Source: Klebsormidium nitens (lineage: Eukaryota > Streptophyta > Klebsormidiophyceae > Klebsormidiales > Klebsormidiaceae). Taken from it: a DNA stretch of 64,000 bases. Below are positions 37,601 to 52,000 of this stretch, piece by piece; the stretch's first letter is position 1, and every line of letters begins with the position of its first letter. The DNA lies in the NCBI GenBank assembly GCA_000708835.1, contig DF236985.1:210249-274248 (forward strand), in the 5' to 3' direction. The translations under genes and the position numbers were made by a program. The notes under the pieces are model-generated. The model did not search any database and was not told where the DNA came from. It worked only from the letters and a program-made list of their open reading frames with translations.

Positions 37601-40600
37601 AAAATCCCCCGGCCGTCCCCTACTCCCGTCAGCGACCTCATGATTGAAACACTGTCCAGACTGCCAAACGCACGAAGCCCACGAGAGGGTCCGAACCCAA
37701 AACCCCCGCTGCCGACGAGGGCCTTTGCGACTTCGCTTCGTGACGCTGCCATCGCGGAAATGCGAACCCTTCAGGCAGAGAAAGAGGCGCTCGAACGGTA
37801 CGTGTCGCAGTGGCAGGCGTCCAAGGATTCTGTGGTGTCAAATCCCGAGAGCTCCCAGGGGAGGGAAAAGGAGGGCGAAACGGCAGAAGCGGAGAAAGCG
37901 GGCGGTCACACACCCAAGGAGGCTGCGGGTAAAGAGGGTGTATATGCGCTCAACCGGGCCCGGAGCTTCGAGGCGCTGCTGCAGGCTGCTGGGGAGGCGT
38001 CGAAGGGCCGGGAAGCCGTCGGAGAGGAAAAGGACGGGAATGAAGGGGGCGGTGAAGCAGAAAAAGCTGCTCCGGAGAGTGAGATGAAAGCGGATCTAGG
38101 TACGGGAGGGGTAGTCGAAGCGGGCCAAACAGATGGGGAAGGAACGAGAATCGAGCCGCAGGTTTCGAAGGAACCACAGGCTGGCGAGGCGAAGGGTTTG
38201 CGAGAAGCACCGAGCCTTCCAAACCCGGGCAAGGACGAGCCGGTAGACCTTGACGCAAAAACCAAAGCCGCAGAGGGGGCGGTCGCGGCCAAGCGGGCCG
38301 CGCTCAAGGAGTCCTTTGCCAAGGCACTCGTCGATCCTTCGGGAGCAACCGTCTCGTTTGCGAACTTCCCGTACTATCTCAGCGAGACGACGAAGCAGCT
38401 TCTGATCGGCTCCGCGTTTGTGCACCTCAAGAAGAACGAGTATGTGAAGTACACGAAAGAGCTCGCGGCGCTGAGCCCGCGGATGCTGCTCGCGGGCGGC
38501 AGCGGGACGGACATCTACCAGGAGACGCTGGTGCGTGCGCTTGCGGCGCACTTTGGCGCGAAGCTGATGGTCATGGATGCTGCGGGGACGGACGAGGTGG
38601 GCCAGATGTTCGTTTGTTTGTTAACCGGAAAATTGTTGCGCACTTTCATTGATTCACTCAATAGTTGCCACGTCAGAGGTGTCTGGTCTTCGGGCTACCT
38701 GTTCTGGAGCAGCAAACATTGGTTGTTATTCAAGGCCTTCGATCTATCTTTCAATTTGTTGTCCTGATGCACCTTTCTGTGCAACAAGAAAGCGTAGGCG
38801 ATGCGCTTTTAGTCCTCTTCTGGTCGCGGCGAAGCTGTTGTTCCCGTCTTTTGATTTGACTGTAAACCTGAGTCTGTGATAGGAGCCTTCACCGACGGAA
38901 GAAGCGGAGGAGGTGGTCGAGCCTGCAGTTGAGGCTGTTCCCGAGGAGGAAAGAAAGGTGGACGCAATGTCGACCGAGGAACCAACGGTTCCCGAAACGG
39001 GGAATCATGCGGATGCTGGCGATCCCCCAAAGAAAGCACCGGCGGCAACTGACGAGGTAAAAAGTGACCTAACCACTTCAAAGAGGACGAACTTAAAGAA
39101 TGGAAGTCAGTGAACTCATCATTTTCTCGTAAAGAGTTTGAAGGCCTTGTTCTGAGTGAGACGGTTTGGAAACTCCTCCAGAGTTTCGTGTTGAGCACGT
39201 TGTAGCGAAGCAACCATATCCTTTCAAGAGTAATTCTATCCTGATTGCTTGAAACCTTGTGAAATTGCCCAGAGATATTCCTCGATGAGAGTACTGTTCC
39301 CAAGTTAGCAAAGGCAGCCCACAGACATCAGCGTCAGGAAGATTGCAAGCCCTTCACGAGTGATCAGACGCTGGATAGATCACTCAGGTGCTTCGTTTAA
39401 CGCGCTTCTTCCGGATTGAGTCGGTTTGCAAAACCACTCATGAAATTTGAGACGACGGCTTTTTTCTTGCGTCCTGATTCTTCATCTTTGCGCAGGGTGG
39501 AGATATGGTGGTAGACGAAGAGAAACCAACCGAGGCAACCCCATCAGAGCCCCCTGCTCCCGTGGTCTTGGAAAGAGAAGGCACCCCGACCGAAACAAGA
39601 CCAATAGAACAGCGCGTTTCAGAAGCTGCTAAGGCCAAAGCCCTTGCTGAAACGGACATTACTCAGGAGACGGACAACCCGACCCGACCGGCAGAAACCC
39701 CCGAAGCAAACTCACTGGAGCCAATGGAGACAGAGGCGCAGCCTAGCTCGTCAGAAAACGGGACCGACAATGCGGCAGAAGTGCCCGACCTAAACCTTGC
39801 GCCGACGTCGGGGAAAGCTGCACTAGAGCGAAAAGAGGGCGAGTTAGAGCCAGGCGAAACCAAGGTAGAGCCCGGGGGAAAGGAAATACTGCTCGAGGAC
39901 TCGGTAGCAGTTACCCGAGAGCCAGGTGAGAGGGATCCCCCGGGCAGTGGCGAGAAGGACGATGATTCGGTGCACGCGCTCCTGGAGGGAGACAATGAAG
40001 ACGAGAAGGAAGAGGACTTTTGGGGCCGGTCTGATGCGAAGATGGATAGAATTGAGCGGTCGCTGTCGGTGCTTCTGGCGACGAGCAGGCCGGAGGGGGG
40101 GCGGGGGGAACAGGGGGCGCGCGGGAAGGAGGGCAAGAAGGGGCAGTTCTTCAAAAGGGGTGAGGGGTCAGGCGGCTGGGGTAGGAGCTGGTGTGTTCGA
40201 TTAATGTTTGCCAGGTCGAAGAGCATTGTTTGTTACTGGAGCTACGAACTTACAAACGCTGCTCTGCTTGTGGCCTCTAAAGTTTCTTGTCGCAGTGATA
40301 GCCTTTCGGTCCACGATTGCCGGAATGATGTTTTTGCATGTTGCTGCGGCCATGTGCTGGTATGTCGTGGCTGCAAACTTGCCAGTCGAGCCGGTGGATT
40401 GTCTTCGGAAGTGAGGCCGATCATCGTAATCTGCAAGAGGTGCAAGTGACCGTTTTGGTGGTCGCTTTGCTGGATCGCTTGATTTGACCTGTGCCACGTG
40501 TCTTGTCGTGTCACGTGCAGGCGATCGGGTGAGGTTCCGGGGAGGGCCAGGGACTGCGAACGTGTCGAGTAGCTTGCACACCTACCTGTGCGGGTGAGTT

Positions 40601-43600
40601 AATGAAGTCGGGCAAGCTAAGGCAATGTGAAAAGGTCTGGGCTTCTTTGTTGGACCACGAAGGCTTGAACGGTCCAGTTCTTGCTTCTCTTCATCCGTCA
40701 ATTCCGGTTTCGGCTTGAATTGCAGCTGTTGGGCTGCAAAGGGGCGGATGCGATAAGAAAGAGCCAGGAGTTCTTAACGACGACATTTTGTTGCTTCTGA
40801 CAGACTGGCGGCCGAGAAGCAGCTCAAAACTGATCCACCGATAAGGTGAGAGGGACCCGCTGTCTGAGTCTCTCAATGAGCCGGCCGTTGTTGATTCTCT
40901 GTTCTGTATGCTGCTTAGTTTCTGGTCTAAGGCGACGCACTCGTTTGTCGTTTGGAATAAGGAAAAGGACAGATGGCAGAGAGTTACGCTAGAGAAACAG
41001 AAGAGGACATGTCTGGTCTGGTGTCCGGATCAGCAGGCCGTACTGCGAGAGCCCGTATCCTTGATTAAAGAATGTATAGCAGACTGTTTTGTACGCTTCC
41101 AAACTAAGTAAGACTGTGAAAGTTTCGAGGGCTGAGCCTGTTCACACTCGTGCGCAGGGGCCCGTGCGTGGGGTGTCGCGGCACGGTGAAGCTGGTGTAC
41201 AGCCCAAGCCACAAGCTGGGCATCAGCTTCGACAAGGCGGTTCCAGGCGGGAGCAACCTTGGCAACCAGTGCGACGACGGCCACGGCTTCTGGTGCAACG
41301 GTAAGCGGTTAACACGTGCCCGCTTTGTAATTTGTGCTGCTGATTGAAGGGTTTTGGAAGGTGGTGGGCAGCGTGTGGGGCACAAGGCACGTAAGGGGAA
41401 CGTAAGGAAAACGTACTGGCTTGCTGCCTGAGGTAGTTTCTGTGCCTCTTGATTGTTTGTTTTGGAGCAGGAGTAGACGTCTTCGTTTTCCAGCAAACGG
41501 AGGATTTACTTTGCAGAACTAACTTTTCAGTGTCTGATGAACGGGAAATTGGTGCGAGGCGTTCCGTGAAACGACGTCCGTTGTTAGCTGATTGTACTTA
41601 ATGCTTCGATGCAGTATTTGATGGTCAACACAAAGAATAGTGGTTATCCAAAATTGATTCGGATTGTAAGAGCCTCCCGTTCCAAGCCCTGAGTCCACAT
41701 TACTTGCCCCTTCGTCTTTTGTGAACGTTCTGTACGCCAGTTTAACAGGGGAAGAACCCAATGTGGGGATACTCAATTCCGATCTTGGCCTCAAGTGGGC
41801 CGTGGCGGGTTTGAAACTCACGTCCAAGGCTTGCTGGGGTTGTCCTGACTCGTGTGTGCCCCCTTCTTTTCAGCGGCGAACCTAGAGCTGCTCGAGACAG
41901 TCGAAGGCGTCGATACCGAGGGGATGCGCATGGACGCCCTTTTTGAGGTGAGCGCAGCCAAAACCATAGCCCCTTGAGTCTGTTTTGGAGGAACAATGAT
42001 AAGCGTGTGCATGCTAGCAACAGGTCGCCCACTTATCTAGACAATTTGTATACTTGTAAGATTGTTATGGCCACTCCCTGTAAGAAAAAAGACGTTCAAA
42101 ATTCTGCTAATATAGATTTTAATCTGGAGGAATTTCTCCTTGATACCCCTGTTGTTCTCATGCATCATGGAGCCCTCGTGACCGAGGAAAGAGTGCGATA
42201 GTTTGCCGCTTGTCGCTGCAACTATCTCCGTTAAAAGGAAAGAAGTTGTGCGCGGCACCAGCGCTGATGTCCCGTTCTGTCCGAGCAGGTTCTGTCCGAG
42301 GCGAGCGCGGCGGGCCCCGTCATTTTGTACATCCCGGACGCGGAGCGGTCGATCATGGGCAACCTGGACAAGTACCTGGCACTGCGCAAGAAGCTGGAGG
42401 GCCTGCAGGGGCCCATCGTGGCCATCGCGTCCTACATCATACCAGACGCAGGAAAAGAAAAGGTGCGCGCGGCTGGGTCGATTTTTTGAAAGGAAGAAAG
42501 GATCTCGTTGGGTGCTTTGGGCAGTCTGCAGCAGTTTCGTCATCTTTATGGGCACTAAATCTGAGGGCTTAAAGGTTTTGGTGTTGTCTCAGCTCTAATT
42601 TTAGCGGGCTAGGGCCAGGCGAGATCCAGGCCTCAAGGCGTTTGTTTCTTGTGGGCTGTCTCTTCCTCCTCCTTCCTAGAGCCAGTTTTACCCTGTGCAG
42701 ACAATCGTGTCTGCTCTCGAGGAAGTACTTCTGGCTTCTGGCGGATTCGCTGCTGTCCATTTCGTTATTATTCTCGCCTTCCTGTGGAACCCTTCTGTTC
42801 TTGATCCTCAAGTATATTGCGCTCCTTGGGGTAGCGCTTGGGGTTTGGCCATCCTTCCTTAAGGGGAGTGATTTGAGTCTTCAGAGAACCGAACAATGTT
42901 TTGCAGTGCTTAGATTCGAGCCTCAAGTCCCGCCTTTTGCGCTCGTGCAGTTCCATGTCGGCGGGTCCACGCTGCACAAGTTTGGCGGGCAGCAGACGTC
43001 GCTGCTCGAGCTGAGCTTCATCAACACGCTGAGCCGCCTGGAGGAGCGCGGCAAAGAGCAGCCCAAGATCGCCAAGGTCCTCGAGAAACTGTTTCCCTCC
43101 AAGATCAAGATTCAGCCGCCGCAGGTGAGCAAACAGTGAAACGTCACCAGAAAAAGCTCTTCGAGTGTACAGAGCACTGATGCCGAAGATTGCCATACAG
43201 ACACAAAGCTCAGGCCCCTTGAAGCGGTCATCTAAAATGGAATTTTCGGACCTTCTTAAAAGACCTTTGTTGATAGCAAGGCTGTTGATAGCAAGGCAGC
43301 AAGACCCGCGCAAGTGCTTGGTCGATCGAAGGAGTATATGGACTCGGTTGCAGCAACCTTGCAATAAAGGCAATAAAGGCGAAAAGCGTCAGGGTGGTGC
43401 ACTCACTTGTGTTGAGTATGCCGCCTAATCCGGCTCCATCTTCGATCATTGAAACCCTCCCTGCTGCTCTCTATCTTTTTGGATGCTTCCCCTTCAGGAA
43501 TGCCGCAGTTCTGTTGCGTCGGCCTTACTCTCGTCCTAGACCTTCCCAATTTCCCTCTGCTGAGCTGTGACCCGCAACTGTGACTTAGCCCAACTTCTAT

Positions 43601-46600
43601 GTTTCCCGCTCTGCAGAAGGACAGCGAGCTGCACGAGTGGAAGAAGCAGATTGAGAAGGACGTGGCGACGCTCAAGGCCGAGTCCAACCGGGGCGTCATC
43701 CAAAAGGTGCTCCGCGAGTCGAACGTGGGCTGTGAACAGCTGGCGGCGCTGGAAGTTAAGGACCAAATTTTGTCGCCGGATCAGGCCCAAAAAGTGGTGG
43801 CCTGGGCCGCTAGTCATTACTTGATGGCGGCAGAGGAGCCCGCCGTGAAGAAGGGCAGGCTGCAGCTGACAGTGGACAGGTGCGTATCCTGGGGCCTTTT
43901 GGAGGTTTGGCTTTGGGTTCGAGGCTGCTGAGGGTTGGGCTTGTTGTCACACTTTGTACGAAAAGCCGAGGAAGCCGCTTCTGCTCATGGTCAGGAGTGC
44001 GAAGTCTGAGCCTTTGTCCATCCCTTCTGGTGACCTGGAGGCAGAAGCGTCGTTTAGGAGACTCGGCAAAGCCGCCGAGCATTGGCAGTTTCGAAAGCTG
44101 CGAGCTTTCTGAGCAAGGTTTGAAGCTCTTGTGTTCTGCCACGAACCAACAAAGAGCTGCAAGTTGCCAGTATTTCCCGTTGCCGTCGCCTTTCGCCGCC
44201 CTCTGTGAGCTTTGTTCCGGTCGCAACACTGACACCCCAAATTTCTCCGCAGCCTGCGCTCGGGCGTGGAGCTGCTGCGATCGTTGCGCGAGGACGGCTC
44301 CCCGCTCAAAAAGTCGCTCAAGGACATCGTCCTCGAGGACGACTTTGAGAAGCGGCTCCTCTCCGAAGTCATCCCCGCGGAAGAGATCGGCGTCGGATTT
44401 GACGACATTGGCGCGCTCGAGAGCGTGAAAGAGACGCTACGGGAGCTGGTGATGCTGCCGCTGCAGCGCCCGGAGCTCTTCTCCCGGGGCCAGCTTACTA
44501 AGCCCACAAAGGGGATCCTGCTCTTCGGGCCCCCGGGGACGGGCAAGACCATGCTCGCCAAGGCGGTGGCCACCGAGGCGGGCGCCAACTTCATCAACAT
44601 CTCGGTCGCGACGATCGCGTCCAAGGTGAGCAGCGTTTTGAGATGCGTGGTTCTTCTGTCGGGGGCGTCGGGGGTTTCCAATTACAAGGTTGCAGTTTCT
44701 TAGGAGGGTTGAAAGTAAGGAGATTTGGAGTTGAGTTGGACGTTTACATACTGGGTCGCCGAACTTTGTTCAAGCTGAGATGCGTAGCGCCAAGAAAGGC
44801 GAAGCACCTGCCGACGGTCCTTGCTTTTCCCCGGGGGGCCGAGGGACTCGCTGCCGTCAACTGCTTTATAGCGTCAACTCCAACAGCTTTGCTTACCCGC
44901 TTCCTCCACCTGCTCTGGACGACCTACGGGTTTGCAATTAGGCCAACAAGAACAACCCGCTCTGCAAGATCAAGATTATGTGATAAATGTTTACTGCGAG
45001 CGTGTCAAGCGTAAACACTCGGTATCATCACCTGCCCGTTGTGACACCGTCTCCAAGTGATCGTACCGGAGGTGAGCTCTGCTTTCGGTCCGTAGCTCCT
45101 GAAACCCTTGACACCATGCCCTACACGGTCCTTTTCGAAATTCTCAGCACCCCTCACGATACATTTTTATGGTTCAACTACAAGACCCCGCTTTTTCCTC
45201 TTAGGCCCCTGAAGTCGGAATACAAAAGATTGCCGGTACCAGAACCACCTGAGACGGCACTCTGACGTTCTTTCCAAATCCCTCTCCCGCAGTGGTTCGG
45301 CGAGGGCGAGAAGTACGTCAAGGCCGTGTTCACGCTCGCGAGCAAGCTGGCGCCGAGCATCGTGTTCATCGACGAGGTGGACAGCATGCTGGGCCGGCGC
45401 GAGAAGCCGGGCGAGCACGAGGCGATGCGTAAGATCAAGAACGAGTTCATGGCCAACTGGGACGGCCTCCGCACCAAGGACCGCGAGCGGGTGCTTGTGC
45501 TGGCCGCCACCAACCGGCCCTTCGACCTCGACGAGGCCGTCGTGCGCAGGATGCCGCGCAGGTAAGAGTTTTGAGGTTTTGGGGCTTAGCTGACATCTGG
45601 CCTCTTTACCATTTTTTGCGGCTCAAAAGAAGTTTGTAATGAAGCAGAGTGGATCAGGAAATGCAGGAGCGTCCTTTGTGGAATGCTGCGCAGGAGAGGC
45701 TGTGGGGGACTCCTGACGGCGGGAACCCGGGATTTCGGATCTTTTGAGGGAGTGAACAGCTGTACGTGGGTGTCTAGTCGGCTTACTCAACAGGCGCGAT
45801 TGGGTGCCTCGGAATGTGGCAATGGATTGTTGCCAGCGCTGATGCTGTGCTCTTCTGTGCCAGGATTCCGGCGCCCCGCCACCCGGATAATCACGATGTT
45901 GCCTTGCACTGTAACTGCAAACTCCAGCCGTTCACTGATGAGTTGAGAAGCTGGATGCAGTGTAGAGGACGTTTACCTGCACAGTGTGGCACAGGCGGTG
46001 CTTCCTTTTCTGCCCGGTCTGATCCGTCCTTTGCTCGCAGGCTGATGGTGCCCTTGCCCGACGCGGAAAATCGGCGCAAGATTCTGCACGTGATCCTGGG
46101 TAAAGAGGAGCTCAGCGCAGCCTTCGACTTTGAAGAGCTGAGCCAAATGACGGACGGGTACTCGGGGAGCGACCTCAAGGTGTGATGTTCCGCCTTGCAC
46201 GGGGTTGAGCTGCGTTGTGTGGTCAAACAAGGGGGTTTAGGGCTTTGGGGTTTCCATCAATTCGGGTTTTAGGCAACTAGGGAACGCAAAAGGGTGGCTC
46301 TTGCAGGCTGCTGTCAACCACGAGGGAGTAATTTTTCTGTGATCAACGAAAAGGCTCAGCTCTAGTATTGGGGTCAAGTCGGCCGCCGCTTCAGGCATCG
46401 CAAATCTGTTGCTTTGGCAAACTTCCTCTCAGGCGTCCGTCACAGCTTGTATGCTCCATGTTCGTTTTTTCCATCTGCTGCTCTGCGGCGCCTCTGATTC
46501 ACTTGCTTGCCCTTCGCAGAACCTGTGCGTCACAGCTGCGTACCAACCGATCCGGGAGATCCTGGAGAACGAGAAGAAGGTACGGCTGCCGCGGCGCACA

Positions 46601-47401
46601 CTGATGCAGATCATCTTAGATTAGGACAGGAGGCTTCAGAGTCTCCGCTGGCAAGCTGAGAGCAGCTTACGTGAACTTGCTGACCTCAAAACCAGCAAAG
46701 ATTGCAGCCGTGATTTGTAAGACTAAGTATGCAGTTTCTGGAGCCTAGTTTCAATACTCCGTCAGTCCCATGGCAGTCCTCTCTCTGAGCTTCTTCCAAG
46801 GTTCTCTCAAGCGCACTTTGTTACTTATGTCTGACGTGCGTGTTTCTGGCTTGTCACCTCCAGGAGCGTGCGAAGGCGAAGACGGAAGGCCGCCCCTGGG
46901 TGGCCCCCAGCAGCGATGCGCCTCCCCCAATCCGACCGCTCAACATGAACGACATGCGGCTAGCCAAGGAGCAGGTAAGTGCGCTTGAAAGGATCAATCT
47001 GTTATTGCTAGTGAAGGCTTTGATATCAACCGGTCGTAGTCCCGCCGTTGGGCCACCTTTTTGAAGCTGAGTGGAAGTCACATGAGGACCTTTTTCTTCG
47101 AGTTGACAACAAATTTTGCTGTACAAATTGCGGACGAATTCAGTGCTTGCGTTCATTGACGCTCTTGGTGCATGCTGCCAATCTTTCCGTCCAAAAGCAT
47201 CCAGGAAACCCCCTCAGTCTCCACGTTTTACATGTTCAGTCGAGCGTTTCGTTGGTTCATCCCATGATTGCTTTTCGTTTTTGGCAGGTGTCTGCCAGCG
47301 TTTCCCCGGACGCTGCTAGTTCAACCGAGCTGGAGCAGTGGAACGATCAATACGGGGAAGGGGGTTCTAGGCAGAAGACGCAGTTGACCTACTTCATGTA
47401 G
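34620..47401 (+). CDS. FHA-domain AAA ATPase (plant At1g02890/At4g02480 type)
   Basis: Twenty exons, all in phase: 34620-34808, 35262-35505, 35952-36118, 36554-36667, 37011-37148, 37505-38596, 38883-39056, 39496-40159, 40521-40593, 41158-41300, 41874-41947, 42289-42462, 42951-43124, 43617-43879, 44253-44625, 45293-45561, 46041-46179, 46520-46579, 46864-46974, 47288-47401. The product is 1582 residues. It begins MVATRRSGS with basic NLS-like clusters. An FHA fold spans about 190-290 ([34 protein letters not shown]). [13 protein letters not shown] and a [21 protein letters not shown] segment follow. The AAA core has GPPGTGKT (1320-1327), [18 protein letters not shown] and RRMPRR. Two long acidic exons (37505-38596, 39496-40159) are mostly low complexity. 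The role in plants is poorly known; nuclear location is inferred. Confidence 0.95.
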
Positions 47402-49054
47402 AAACCGAATCGAGGGAACGAGGCTGCAGCTCGAATTGTAGTTCCATACTGGAGGCCGCACATGGCCGTTAGACGGTTCATTTGAGTTCTGTACAGCAAT
47501 AGAAGTGATAATCAGCGAGGCTTGTACATTTCTGCAGAGGCGGTTGAGGAGTGGTACTCGAGCAGCGCCAAGAGCGGGCAGTCCAGCAAGGATATGGTCC
47601 GGTCGACTGTTTCAAAGCGATTGTGTACGGAAATCTTGAGATTGAAGACAACCAGGGCATCAGTCGGGATCCGCTTTATAGAGCAAGCCTTCGCTGTTGC
47701 ATTCCATGCAGCAAGAAAGCATCATCCGAGTGTATTTGTCGTGGCGACGATGGGGGCAACTCAAATGGGATTGGCCTTTTAAGGGAGCAAGAGGATTTGA
47801 CAGTGGGTGCTTATACCCATCACCTTAAGCTATGTACCGTCGTAAGAAGCATCCATTTGAACTGCTTTGAAGATGGGGTTGCGTATTACGGTTGACGGTC
47901 TCGACTGCATGTGAGATTGGACTCAGTGCAGAGGTACCGTATGTTCCGTTCATTCAATTTGTGCAGTCCGGTCTGTGTGCATATACACATATTGGTATGG
48001 CCTTACAAAGAACATAATTCGCTACATATGAGCTACCCGGACAAACAAGCTACGAAAACCCTTTAACCGAAAGAAACACCCGCTACGCACCCTGACCACC
48101 AAACCATTGAACCCTACCCGTCTCCCTGGCGCCTACTCCGAGTGAAATGGCCCTGAAGTGAAACGGGAGTTACCAGAATTGAATCAGCCCCTGTCGCGCC
48201 CCGCTTGCATGCAGTCATGGCACCGGATCGACGACTTGCTATTACTCTCGCGCCGTGCCAAAATTTGTTATAAGATGGCTGCATCCGATTCTCATGCAGC
48301 TAGCCTCAGGGCTATTTGAAGCCAGTCTATGGGGAAGTGCATTTCTGGCTCAATCTGTAGTAGTCATTCTCCAAAGTTAGACCCGTTCCGGCCGCGCGTG
48401 GGCCGGACGTACCTCCGAGGCTCTGCTATATGCAATTAGGCGACGTACAGAGCCATGGACCGTCCAGTTGATAAAGTTAAGACAGTGGATCTGAATCGAC
48501 CTTAACAAGACCTAGACGGTGATTATAGCAGACCGCTTGTTCCAGGCATTAAGACCGCGTTTCAGTTCGAACTCAGATTCGCAGTCCGCCTGACAGCATG
48601 CCATGTGGCATACCACCACCTATGGTAGTTGTTACGAATTGCGCATGCCGCTCGCAATGCAGAAGAGGGCGTCACGTGGCGATCGGGGCAATGGTAATTT
48701 GTAGCGGGGCAATGGTAATCCGTAGCTAGCGGTATTATTGATGGCGTATTAGTACAGTCTGGTTGAACGCTACAATACTCTTTGGGCCGCCGACCGGCTG
48801 TCAGGTGTGACGACCCTCGGTACAGGGCACCGCCGTTGGGCTTAGATTTCTAAACCTACGTCTGCGCCGTTTGCCAGCCAGCGCGCTTCGATCGTAATGG
48901 TCCTTGCTAGCAGTACTATCTAGGTGGGTTCGCGAGCTGGCAGTGGGATACAGTCAATTTAGGTAATGCATTAGATTAGGCCATAGATGGATGGTTAGGT
49001 GCGCAGCCCCTAATACGATATAGCATGGGCAGGGCTCGGAAGATCTCTCAATTG
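47402..49054. other. Convergent intergenic region; no gene recognised
   Basis: It lies between the 3' ends of the FHA-AAA and DUF616 genes. Short plus-strand frames near 47520-47895 are not protein-like and probably fall in the FHA-AAA 3' region. Nothing else can be assigned. Confidence 0.45.
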
Positions 49055-52000
49055 CTATGGATGCCCCCGGCGGTTCTTCGTCTTCTTCACCGTGCTTTTC
49101 TTCTCGCTCACCAGCTTTCTGTTAAGGGGCGAGTCGGTCTTTCTGCCAGCACCTCTAACCATGCGCTTCAACTCGTCTTCCACAAGCGCCCTCTGCCGCG
49201 GGAGCGTCTCTAGCGGTCTAGCCTTGGGGGCCTGTGTCACCTGTTTCTGAACCGCGGGCTTCTCGGTCTGAATCTTCTTGAGTAGTAGCTCTTTGTGGTA
49301 CATCTGGCAGGAAAAAAGCAAGCTTCAGATATCTTTATCGTACAAAATGATTGAACGGCCAGTTTTTGGTTCTGAAAGAGACAGGAAACCTTATTCCGCA
49401 TATCCATGCCTTAGAAGCGTGCCTGACAAGTAGGCAAGGAAAAAGTTCTCAAAGTGTGCCGAAACTACTTTCTCTCAAATCAACATCACCGACACTTGCG
49501 CGACGCTCCTTCCACCGTCTCCGAATTGGATTCCGTCCAATGACCTTCTTGACCGCCGAGAAGTTCGTCACAGATTTTAGCAAGCCAAATTTTGTCCTAG
49601 CTTCAACCATAGGTGCTAGAATAGCGAGACTGTGAATACGTCTAGATTGGGTGGAACTGGGTTGAGTTGGAAATTCGCACCTGCTCGACGCAGTCCCTGC
49701 GCTCGCAGTCCTTGAACATGTTCATCACGAGCGGCGTCGACATCTTGTCGCGCGTGTACCCGAAGCTGATCTGGTCCCGCGACGTGAAGCGGTCCACCTC
49801 GTTGAACCACAGGCACGAAAACAAGTTCACCAGGGGCGTGTGCTCGCGCAGGATGAAGCAGCCCTCCGGCACGTCTGAGGGGGGAGAGGGCCGGCGGGTT
49901 AGGCTTCGCGCTTTCGGAAGTCAGAAGTTGCTGAAAATTCGCAGATGCAGATTTCATGGTGCGGTACGAGTTTTCTCAGACCGAGACGCGCGCAAATGGA
50001 CAAATAACTCAAAGGGCAAGGCCGCTTCTGAGAAAATATTCTATGCAGGTCTGCTGAGATGCTCATATGACATCATACGCCGCCAAACCTCTTGTTTCCT
50101 GCAGAGTTCGTAGAAAGGTGTGCCTAGAAAGAAAAGCTTGCGCTCTTTAATCAAAGGCTGGGGCTGATGGCAGTTATCTATGAGAAGCGACGACCTAAAA
50201 CTTCAAGAAACCGGTTGTTAGCACAATGACGAACTGTCACGGAAGTCAAGACCGGCCGTACCACTCTCGATGGGCGCCTTGTCCGGTCCGAAGGGCAGCA
50301 TTCCGTCCTCCCGGTAATGATCCACCTGAGCGTCGATTGTCGCGTTGTCGTACTTGCCCTGGGCCTTGTTCGCCTCCGCTTCGATGAACGCGTCGAAGCG
50401 CTTGTAGTGCTTGCTGATGGCGAACGTGTGGCCCGAGCGCCACAGGAAACGCTCCAGGATCTGCAGAGAGAAACGGTTTTCAGTGCATGGGGCCCTAGCT
50501 CGCGCACAGCAAAATTGGGGCTCGACAAAACGCAGCCTTTTGACTGGAAAGCGTCTAGGGAGATAAAAGGCATGCCAAGTTGGGTTGTTTGCTGTCACCC
50601 TATTGGTTGGGCTTTGAGTCAGGGTCCGAGCAGGAATGTCAGAAACGGCAGATGTACGGACCGGTGTGGACTAGGCAACATTCAGCAACGACGCACACAC
50701 GTTGAAACAGGGCCAGGGCGTTGACAGCCCTGGAGCATCCAGGGGATGGAAACGATGCGAAGGTTTTCGAGTCTTCGAGACAGCTTCTAACAGATTTCGT
50801 TTTGAGAGGACACATTCAGTTCAGCGCGCTCAAACTTCGCCGCCGCTCAGAAACCGCACCTGCAGCGGGTCCCTCATGAGGCGCAGCTTGGCGTCCACCC
50901 AGAGCGAGTAGCGCGCGCGCGGGAAGAGGCGGTGCAGCAGCAGCTTGGGGACCTTGCCGTTCCGGCGCGGGTCCGCGAAGGGCATGTTCTTGACCACCAC
51001 GACGCGCCAGAGGCCGACGCTTCGCGCCTCGGGGCTGGGGATGGAGCCGTCGCGCAGCAGGTCCTCCAACGTCGGCTCGTCCACGAACATGAAAAAGCAC
51101 ACGTGCGCTGCGGAAAGAGGGCGTGATTCTCAAAGAAGGTCGAGCGAGGGTGCTGCACAATTCGGGAGGCTTGTGACGACACGAATATCAATGAATAGTA
51201 AGTGCGCAAGTGGAGGATCTAAGTCGTACGGACAACTGGAATAGAAGGGGGTTTGACTACCCTAAAAGTTATGGCGTGATAAGAAAAAGATGAATCAATC
51301 TAATGAGGACTTGCTGCGGCAACTTCTCGTACGATCTGCCGGGCAGACCAATGTGTTGCGGCAGCTTCTGCGCTTATAACTTAGCTGAAAATCGTGTTTG
51401 GCTTCTGGAGTTTGTCCAATGGACAGAATTTCATGCATCTAGGATCGGTGGTCTTACCTTCCGACTCCTTGCTGACGTTCTTCGGCTGCTGCAAGACGTC
51501 ATACGCGCCAAAGATTGCGCTCGCCACAACGACCTCCCTGCAGGCCGCCATGGCCGCGCGGTCCTCTTCCGACACGTCATACCCCGTGCCCTGGCCCGGA
51601 TCCCCGCCCCATACGAAGCCACAGTGCACGTCCATCTCTTCGCGGACCTGGAAACTCTCTTCCCGGTCACTCCACGTCGGATGTCCGCCAAACGTGGGGG
51701 GATAGCCCGCCTCTGACGGGTGGCTCTCGTCGATGAAGCGCAGCTCGCTGATGGAATCTTCAGGGCTTGGAGATTGGGGCATCGCAGCAAGGGCCTCCGC
51801 CGGGGGAAGATAGCAGACCCCACAGGCTGGAAGTCAAAAAGGAACACGCCATTGCACGACGTCGATAATGGCTGCAAAGTTTGCAAGTGAATCGCTGCTA
51901 CCTTTCAATATGTCTGATTCAAAGCGAAGACGCTTCCGCGAAGAAGGCGAAGCGAGACACACCCTCAAGGTTCGTTGCACGGTTCTTCTTAGAAACCATT

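Noticed and set aside
40160-40449. Cys-rich in-frame extension of FHA-AAA exon 8 resembling a RING C-terminal half
   Set aside because: It begins after a good donor (GTGAGG), lacks the first zinc-binding half, and the next exon resumes the family's GDRV segment in phase. Chance readthrough into the intron is likelier.
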